Of a stretch of 64,000 nt of DNA, positions 24,131 through 64,000 are shown one piece after another. The stretch's first letter is position 1. Every line of letters starts with the position of its first letter. Position numbers and translations under genes: made by a program. The notes beneath the pieces were generated by a model. That model was given only the letters and a program-made list of their open reading frames with translations, had not been told where the DNA came from and ran no database searches. Origin of the DNA: Urechis unicinctus (Eukaryota; Annelida; Polychaeta; Xenopneusta; Urechidae); assembly GCA_034190875.2 (NCBI GenBank), contig CM067348.1, positions 43,916,259 through 43,980,258 of the forward strand, read 5' to 3'.

Positions 24131-25810
24131 TCATAGAATTTCATAACCATCCAATGGGCATTTAGTGGACGTATTTCTCAACCATGTTTCAATACATTGG
24201 TCATGGAAATCATGTCCACACGGGAGTTTTTTTCTAGAGTCACCGCAGATATATTCTTCCATGCAAATAATGCAGGGATAAGGCAATGGAATATCGCTTT
24301 CACGAACAATATCACATTTTAGCGACGAAAGCACTGTTTCTTGTACAGTTTTAGGGGCTACTGTTTCATCCAACCTTAATAATAACTCGTAATCTTCCGG
24401 TGTAATATCCCTTTCCTGCATACTTATCAAAATATTAACCAAATCCGGTGTCAGATCATCGTTAGCATTGAAGGCGGTTAACGTGTGGTTTTCTTTCCTG
24501 TGTCTAGTTCTTGCGGGAACGACTTTCACTCCAGGTGCAGCGTTTGTTGCAGGTTTACCATATTTTGACTTGTCCACTTTCCCTTTAATTCCACGTTCTT
24601 TGTCTATCCTCTTAAAGCTGATAGATGAAGTTGGGTAAGTATAACTCACAGACAACGCTTTCTGTACTCTGTGATGGATATATAATTTTGCACCATGGGC
24701 ACCATTTGCAAAAGATTTACAGTTTTTCGTTTTTATGGCAATGCGGGCCTTTTGTGTGTGCCATTTCTTCTTGTTTCTCAGGTGTCGGTATGCCACGCCC
24801 CCGGCCACGCCCTTCCGATGCAAGCTACTATCGAGACACAAAGCCTCATCGATAGAGTATATAACGTTATCAAAATGAATATCCTGTGGAAGATGATCTT
24901 CGGGAGGCGATGACGGACAACCCGACACCCCCTTCATTCCGATGTCATTAATCACGAAGCGAGGATTGGCGTTGATCTTGGCTTTTAATTTCCTTTTTGA
25001 ACGGCGCTCGCTGTTGATATGTTCAGAACGGGCAGGTAATTCGATGCCTTCTTTGCTGGCAGTTGATGGATTCTTTATTTCAGGTTGGTTGGAGTCATGT
25101 TGAGATAAATTACCTTGATTACACAATAATTCTTCCTCGAAAAGACGAAGTTCTGCTTCCATATCCGAATCTAATTCACAATGTTTAAGTTTCCTTCTTG
25201 CAACACCGAATTGAACTATATCCGAACCTGCGTGTTTCCACTTGCGTTGGTGTTTATTCGATTTCTCCTTTCTTGTAGCTGATTTCTTTTTCGTGTGATC
25301 TTTGCTCAGAGAAGGAAAGTCTTTTTCATAATTGATATCAAGACTTCGGTTGGCGGTTCTGGATCCGATGAAGTGAGCAGGATATCCGCTTACGGATTCC
25401 ATTTTCAAATCCAAGTTGTTTATTGTATAGTCAGTTTTCGAGGGGGTATCTTTCAGGCAACAATCAACACTATTCAGTTCGTTTACATAGCCACAAGAAG
25501 GTGAGACTTGATCGATTGGTGTGCCCGATAAATTCATTCCAGACTGTGGCATGACGGCGTCTCGGGTCATGGTTTTTGGAAAAACGCCCTGGTTTATAAT
25601 CATGGAATTATATTCCATGATTATATTATCCGAATCGAATTGAGGCGTTTGGAGAGAAGTATTGCTGATTGTTGTTTTGAATGCTAATCCGAAATCACCG
25701 AAGATATTAGCATGATCGATTTTCTCTGTCCAAACACTGGTAGTGGCAGAAGTACGATTGTTCCAAAAAGGGCGGGCAGGTGTCTTAAAAAGCGGGGACA
25801 AATCTGCCAT
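24131..25810 (-). CDS. RING-H2 finger protein, probable E3 ubiquitin ligase, intronless
   Basis: A single open frame of 559 codons with no intron. The C-terminus holds a RING-H2 finger: C513-x2-C516-x14-C531-x-H533-x2-H536-x2-C539-x11-C551-x2-D554, ending in CPLDGYEIL. The eighth zinc ligand is Asp rather than Cys, as in RBX1. Upstream, around residues 465-490, is an acidic segment ITPEDYELLLRLDETVAPKT. That segment, together with a CPxDG RING end, reminds me of the ZSWIM2-type C-terminal region, but this is from memory and unverified. The rest is Ser/Lys/Asn-rich and probably disordered, with basic runs near residues 170-190. RING domains recruit E2 enzymes, so an E3 role is inferred. The ATG at 25810 begins MADLSPLFKTPARPFW. 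Being intronless among intron-rich neighbours, it could be an old retrocopy. Confidence 0.75.
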   Translation of the reverse strand: MADLSPLFKTPARPFWNNRTSATTSVWTEKIDHANIFGDFGLAFKTTISNTSLQTPQFDSDNIIMEYNSMIINQGVFPKTMTRDAVMPQSGMNLSGTPIDQVSPSCGYVNELNSVDCCLKDTPSKTDYTINNLDLKMESVSGYPAHFIGSRTANRSLDINYEKDFPSLSKDHTKKKSATRKEKSNKHQRKWKHAGSDIVQFGVARRKLKHCELDSDMEAELRLFEEELLCNQGNLSQHDSNQPEIKNPSTASKEGIELPARSEHINSERRSKRKLKAKINANPRFVINDIGMKGVSGCPSSPPEDHLPQDIHFDNVIYSIDEALCLDSSLHRKGVAGGVAYRHLRNKKKWHTQKARIAIKTKNCKSFANGAHGAKLYIHHRVQKALSVSYTYPTSSISFKRIDKERGIKGKVDKSKYGKPATNAAPGVKVVPARTRHRKENHTLTAFNANDDLTPDLVNILISMQERDITPEDYELLLRLDETVAPKTVQETVLSSLKCDIVRESDIPLPYPCIICMEEYICGDSRKKLPCGHDFHDQCIETWLRNTSTKCPLDGYEIL

Positions 25811-26061
25811 GTTATTCTTGAAAAGCAGCGAGTCAGCAAAATCACTCTTGGAGGCAACGCCGCCAACGCGGGTGTGTTTAATGGCGAATGGTTAGGTATT
25901 CAGCATCGTATATATATATATATAGTGTTCTAGACTTTCACAACCATTTCTGCCGATGTTGCAAGCTTACCATGCCGTCACAGCCCAAAAATAGAAAATG
26001 GGCATTTCCGGTTTGTTTTCGTGGCGCCTAAAAACTTGTCCAAGCTTGTTGATCTTACACA

Positions 26062-26110
26062 GGCGCTCGGTTCCCGATGCCAAGCTTCCGGGGGGGGGGG
26101 GGGGGGGGGG
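26062..26110. repeat. Half copy of the GCGCTCGG palindrome running into a poly-G tract
   Basis: GGCGCTCGGTTCCCGATGCC then AAGCTTCCG matches the left part of the 35-bp palindrome family. The right arm is replaced by a run of about 20 G, at or near the point where CCGAGCGCC is expected. Confidence 0.7.
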
Positions 26111-26412
26111 CTGTGTGTAATAAGTGTCATAGTCACGTGGGTGGTATGGGGAAATAACACGAGGACGCTGAGCGAACACAATAAGAACTGAAAGTTGGGA
26201 TGTGAGTGTATACAAAGACTAGCGGGATTTGAGGCAGACCCGGCCGGAAATCTCGAGAGACCCAAATGGACCTGTTCCCGAATTTGGACAAGCTTCGTTC
26301 GAACAACTAGACACCTGGCTTGACTGTTTGTTTATTTGATTAGAATATGCTTCGATAATTTGTTCTGTGAGACTTGCACAATCTTGCCAACTCCGACATT
26401 TGCATTGGCCGG

Positions 26413-26795
26413 CCAGCCGCTATCTTCTATGTATACATAAAACCCAAGGGAGACAACAATTTCGCCCCCAGCTCACAAAAAATCTCGCTTCACCAATCTT
26501 AAGCCCCGTTTACTATCCGGTCGTGCCTCCTACGCATTAAGAACATGTCTTTCTACCGAACAAATCCATCCGCTCCGACATTTGCCACCCAAAGAGGTAC
26601 TTTATTCCACTTGAAACGCTATTTTAGCCGTTTAGCAAGTTTCCTGTTGCCAGAAGTTGATTGTTCATCAGCTCTTCGTCCGGGGCAAAGAAATCGCGAG
26701 CTCTGATAGGAGCTCATATTTGGATTGTCCTGATGGGCTGGTGGCGAAATAGTTATCCCCCTTGGGTTTATGTATACATAGAAAATAGCTGCAAA
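26413..26795. mobile_element. MITE-like element with ~55-bp inverted-repeat ends
   Basis: The left end (26413-26471) contains TTCTATGTATACATAAAA, CCCAAGGG and ATTTCGCC in order. The right end (about 26738-26795) is its reverse complement with few mismatches (GGCGAAAT, CCCTTGGGTTTATGTATAC, GAAAATAGC). About 260 bp of non-coding DNA lies between. The embedded ATGTATACAT is itself palindromic. No target duplication was settled. Confidence 0.7.
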
Positions 26796-27420
26796 TCCCA
26801 GTGCAACTGATCAACAGTCGATCGAGTAGCTCCACTTGGTTCAAAAGAGCTAGTCCGTTTATCTTCGTTTGGTGCTTGCAACACTATAGCTCAGTAGAAG
26901 CGGCTCGGCAGGTGTTAGAATTTCGCGTCTCAGCTAGATTCCGGGGAGGTGGGAGAATACCTTCTCGATGAGCGACACGCAGCCAGATTAGCGGCTGGCA
27001 AGCAGATGACTTTTGAGAAAATCTTCGTCAGAACACCTGCAAGGTGTACGTGATATCAAGACCCTCTTTAGTGTTGCCATGTTAGAGCAGTGGTGCTCTG
27101 TGAGAGACCTGCTCAAATCTGGTTGCTGCTTGGCGATATTGCGACATGGTCGCAGTTATCACACGGCTAGCTGTGCGTTTGAGGCGTTATGGGAAAAAGA
27201 CCAGAGCTTTTTCTCGAGTTCTGATTGGCTGAGAGGAGGATGCCATGCGATAAGTAGCGGTTTGGCAGCGTTCCCGGGCACTCCCTTTGGCGATAAATAA
27301 AACCGGACTCTTCTCGGTATGATTGACCTAGACAACCAACAAATATCACGTTGTTGTGACAAGATTATTGGAGCCCACATCCCACCCAACAACTTACACA
27401 CAGAAGAATGATTTAATAAT

Positions 27421-27726
27421 CAGGGATGAAAGTGGCCTGTTTAAAAAAAACCTGAAAATTTCCCCCACACTACATCAATGGGAATACAAGAATAACGGCG
27501 GACATTACCGCTCGCGGAGCGGCAAGTGCCGAAGGCACGCAGCCACGAGCGCCGAAGGCGCGAAGTCGCAACGTGGGGTTCAGGGCGACCCACCCCCGAA
27601 AAATTTTGATCTAAAAGGGCAAATATGCGATTTCCTGGCTGTCAGGACAAAACCCGGAAAAATCATTTATTTTCGGCGGGCGCAAAACCCGGAGTTCCGG
27701 GTATACCCGGAGGACTTTCATCCCTG
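27421..27726. mobile_element. 306-bp hAT-like MITE
   Basis: The 13-bp terminal inverted repeats are exact: CAGGGATGAAAGT at 27421-27433 and ACTTTCATCCCTG at 27714-27726. They are flanked by AATAAT at 27415-27420 and 27727-27732, a 6-bp direct repeat. CAGGG-type ends fit the hAT superfamily, although classic hAT duplications are 8 bp. The interior has no transposase. It contains GC-rich near-palindromic runs (GCGGCAAGTGCCGAAGGCAC) and CCCGGAGTTCCGGGTATACC. Confidence 0.8.
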
Positions 27727-27781
27727 AATAATGATTAAGAAAACAAGGAACACTTGGTCAAAAGCTGAGAGATGAATGAGT

Positions 27782-29125
27782 TTTATTTATACAAAAAGCA
27801 AGCTATACAACCAGTATAAAATATCTCTGTCCCCACTCAGTATTCCATGTGGTGGATGCAAGTAACTGACTCTACGCTGCAGTATTTATGATGTCACACA
27901 CTCCACTATGTCATTCAGGAACTCGACCCCAACTGGAACTTACAACACAAGCTGGAAGCCATTTTAAATATCTTAACCGAAAATGGGATCAGCTCAGAAG
28001 TGGTGTATGTAAATGGGGTTAGAGATATTTCTACTTGTAGCCAACCTCATCACAGCAGTTTCTAATACATAAAACTCAAAAAGTGAACGAAAGAGAATAA
28101 AAAAAGGGGAGCGGGGCTTGGTCTTAAGGGATATAAATTATAAATTACAACACCTACTATGTACATAGTGGTCATGTTTGTCACACAGCTCGTCAGGATT
28201 TTTTATAGGGCAACATCTCCCTAGTGTCATACAGACAAATCCTTTGACCAATCAGCTCGGAGGGAAACCTCGTATGATATCAGCGACCATGCCGCTTTCT
28301 TCTATGAATCGTCAGTTTCCACAGTATTGCATCGTACAGATGAGACAAATTCCACGGTGCTGATGTAACATTGCCATCTTCCGGTGGATTTTTCTTTACC
28401 AGCAGGTGCAGTTTATTCACATTATAAGAGGGTGTCTTTCTTACCAGGCAGCATCTTCTACCACCTGAAGTCTTCATATCACTCTTCAACACAGGTTACT
28501 TGTACCTCACTTAGTAATGATTCTCTAAACAAATTCTCTACATAAACATTTCATTAAGACAACTTCAACGAAAATCCTAAGAAGCCCATAAGAACTGTTA
28601 ACGACAAGACTTCAATTTTTGTGAATGGGATCACAAGTAAGCCTTGGGTGAAATCCATAAATGGATAATCTTCCTGTTTTAAGGCAACTTAAGTCATGTT
28701 TTTTCCACATATCTATACACTGCTTCTATAACTAGGTCCAAATCAAACGGGGTTTATAAACCGAATCATGCTTAGTGTATATCATCATCATTAGCATCAT
28801 CCGACAAAGAAACAAAGACATGTGACAAAGTCAGGTCGTTTAGAATCAGCCAAAGCTGCAATACCAAGTGATGTTGCTATGGTTGATGTTTTACATATGC
28901 TGATTGGTTGGCTGTCATGCAGCTTAGCAACCAAGCCAGCAGCTTAAGTAAATGCAACAAGCATGTTACACTCAGCGTGAAGTCACACTATAAGCTTTAA
29001 AGGTTGTGGTCATATTTCGTAAATTATGTCATGTATTGGTTTAAGGTCGTTTGGAGGTCATCCCACGGTGGAGAGATGCCAGTCCCATTGTAGATGGCAG
29101 CACCATCGTTTCATAGGGGATAACT
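27782..29125 (-). other. FMR1: Probable 3'UTR of FMR1
   Basis: No coding potential follows the FMR1 stop. A candidate AATAAA polyadenylation signal on the minus strand lies at 27782-27787, next to the hAT-like MITE. The extent of the UTR is inferred, not demonstrated. Confidence 0.4.
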
Positions 29126-50300
<21,175 letters not shown>

Positions 50301-51688
50301 TTTCAATCCACGATGCGAATGCCGGGAAGGAAATAAATATATCCGGTGTATGGAAAGTTTATCCTTGTAACAAATAACTTCAAACAATAACACTCATAAA
50401 TATAAAGATACGTGAAACAATGTACAGAATGACCGGCGAGAAAGACTCATTCGTTCCCCAGCGTCGAGCTGTTCGTATAAAGATTCGCCAATGAAGACAT
50501 TATCATTCGTTATCTTCACGCTACGCAATATACTAACAATAAGCCTTTCACTTACGTATTGATTGGATCGCAAACGATATTAAATGATCATAACGCTGAC
50601 CCGCGTAGTTGTCGTCGGACGCTTGTCTTTCATGCTCGAAACATTATGCTGACTGACAGGTCAGTTAGAATTTAGTGCAGTATCGATCCTACAACTGCGA
50701 ATTTCACTTTCACAAGTCTGTCGTCAGTACTGACTGTAAGAGCTCGTTTTGAAGTGAAGCAATATCGCCTGCTTGGATAAACTACAAACAGAAATAAAAC
50801 CAAAATGCAATGCATAATATCCAATGAAGATATTCAAAGGATAACGAATGTCGTGTTACATGATTAATTGAGAAATTAAGTAATGTAGTTTTCATTAACC
50901 ATCATGGATTTCTCACATATATGTGTCAAAATATTAGGTCTTCATATTTCTTTGGTTTATGGAGCGGTATTGTAATCAAATTAAATATTGATTATCATTG
51001 AGATATTGTGAATTTAATTTACCCGATAGTGATTGTCTTTATCTCATGGTTGGACCTTTTTGTTCCTTTGACTGCTAAATCGAGTCGCTTTTATTCTCTG
51101 CCTTGACAATTTCAGCCATGTAATGATTTTTGGAAAATCATTATACACGAAGTCATCATTGTAGTTATTCTCTTGTATATTTATGCTGTAAAAAATAACG
51201 TAACTTTGGTGGAGAAACATTTTCGTAGAATGTACAGTTAGATAGTGAATAGCCATCTGATTCAAATGCCATTAAAACAAAAGCACATACTTACTAATAA
51301 GTTTTAGCTTTATGATCACCGAAGCATGCCAAATAACTAGTATCCACTTCCTCATAAATGGTTCAGTTTGAAAAACCCACCCCTCGTTTTCACCAAAATC
51401 ACTCTAAGGTGTTTTAGTGCTGTTTTTAGTCTTATTTCCGATACTCTCTCACCATAAGTAAATCAGCGAGTCGACATTTATTTTGTTCTTTCTGTTTTTC
51501 CACTTGATTGCATAACAGATAAAAAAATATAGGCTTAACGAAACGTGCACATTCACTGTGAATAAATGATGACAACGTTTGCTGAGATAAACTTCCGGAT
51601 GACCATGATCCGATATCATCTCAACGATCTGTATTGGAGTGACTCAATTCGCTTAAATTATACCGATTTGATTGACGTGTTGGTCAGC
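50301..51688. promoter_or_regulatory. Intergenic region between divergent FMR1 and WDR44
   Basis: These 1388 bp separate the two start codons and must hold both 5'UTRs and promoters unless upstream non-coding exons exist. I see no CGG expansion, no clear TATA box at a sensible distance, and no other gene. It is AT-rich, mainly on the WDR44 side. Confidence 0.55.
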
Positions 51689-63868
<12,180 letters not shown>

Positions 63869-63914
63869 GTGAGTTTTGTGGTGGTTGGGGGTGGTGGGGG
63901 GGATACAGGATGAG

Positions 63915-64000
63915 GAGGGTGCAGGGTGGATAATGGTACAGGGGTGTGGGGGAGTGTGGTAGCAGGGTGGATAGTGGTACAGGGGTGTGGGGGAGTGTGG
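63915..64000. repeat. G-rich ~41-bp minisatellite at the right edge
   Basis: Two copies of AGGGTGGATAaTGGTACAGG then GGTGTGGGGGAGTGTGGTAG, cut by the window end, in WDR44 intron 17. Confidence 0.85.

Noticed and set aside
50301-50460. A CGG repeat in the FMR1 5'UTR, as in vertebrates.
   Set aside because: No CGG or CCG run is present upstream of the start codon.
51566-51688. In-frame ATG codons upstream of the WDR44 start (MMTTFAEINF..).
   Set aside because: The residues before MSSDSEIDEFYD do not resemble the family, whereas the chosen ATG reproduces the conserved short N-terminus with the FFAT-like motif.

Overview
The window is eukaryotic nuclear DNA. Genes are split by GT-AG introns, introns and spacers are AT-rich, and there is much microsatellite, minisatellite and small-transposon DNA. 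The three recognisable gene families (FMR1/FXR, WDR44, FNDC3) are metazoan. The repeat style (long (AT)n tracts, CATA tetranucleotides ending in hairpins, many MITE-like elements) suggests a marine invertebrate, most likely a mollusc. That species-level guess is inference only.

Layout. 1-8.6 kb is repeat-rich spacer or intron. 8.62-9.34 kb (minus) is the N-terminal coding exon of an FNDC3-type gene whose remaining exons lie off the left edge. 9.3-13.65 kb shows nothing coding. 13.65-22.68 kb is a tandem array of four near-identical 1.87-kb units plus one divergent unit. Each near-identical unit has a tRNA-like segment and a TGACGTCA site, and most unit junctions carry a CATA tract and/or an 'AACTTGGCG' hairpin. 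24.13-25.81 kb (minus) is an intronless 559-codon RING-H2 gene. 26.4-27.7 kb holds two small inverted-repeat transposons.

29.13-50.30 kb (minus) is a complete FMR1/FXR gene. I rebuilt it as 17 coding exons that keep frame at every junction (2496 nt, 831 aa: Tudor/Agenet, KH0, KH1, KH2, NES-like helix, RG-rich tail). Its introns carry (AT)n tracts, several minisatellites and dispersed repeats. 51.69-63.87 kb (plus) is the first part of WDR44: 17 exons in frame, 758 codons, FFAT-like motif, charged helix, proline/basic region, AKT-type site and four WD blades. It runs off the right edge. FMR1 and WDR44 start head to head, 1.39 kb apart, so they may share a bidirectional promoter. An hAT-type transposon remnant sits in WDR44 intron 1, and a 1.6-kb polypyrimidine minisatellite fills intron 12.

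The genes do not form a pathway: FMR1/FXR is an mRNA-binding translational regulator, WDR44 a RAB11 effector, FNDC3 a membrane-anchored FN3 protein, and the RING gene a probable E3 ligase. The least explained structures are the 13.7-22.7 kb composite array and a fixed-length 35-bp palindrome family (GGCGCTCGG-N17-CCGAGCGCC) scattered through the spacer and introns.
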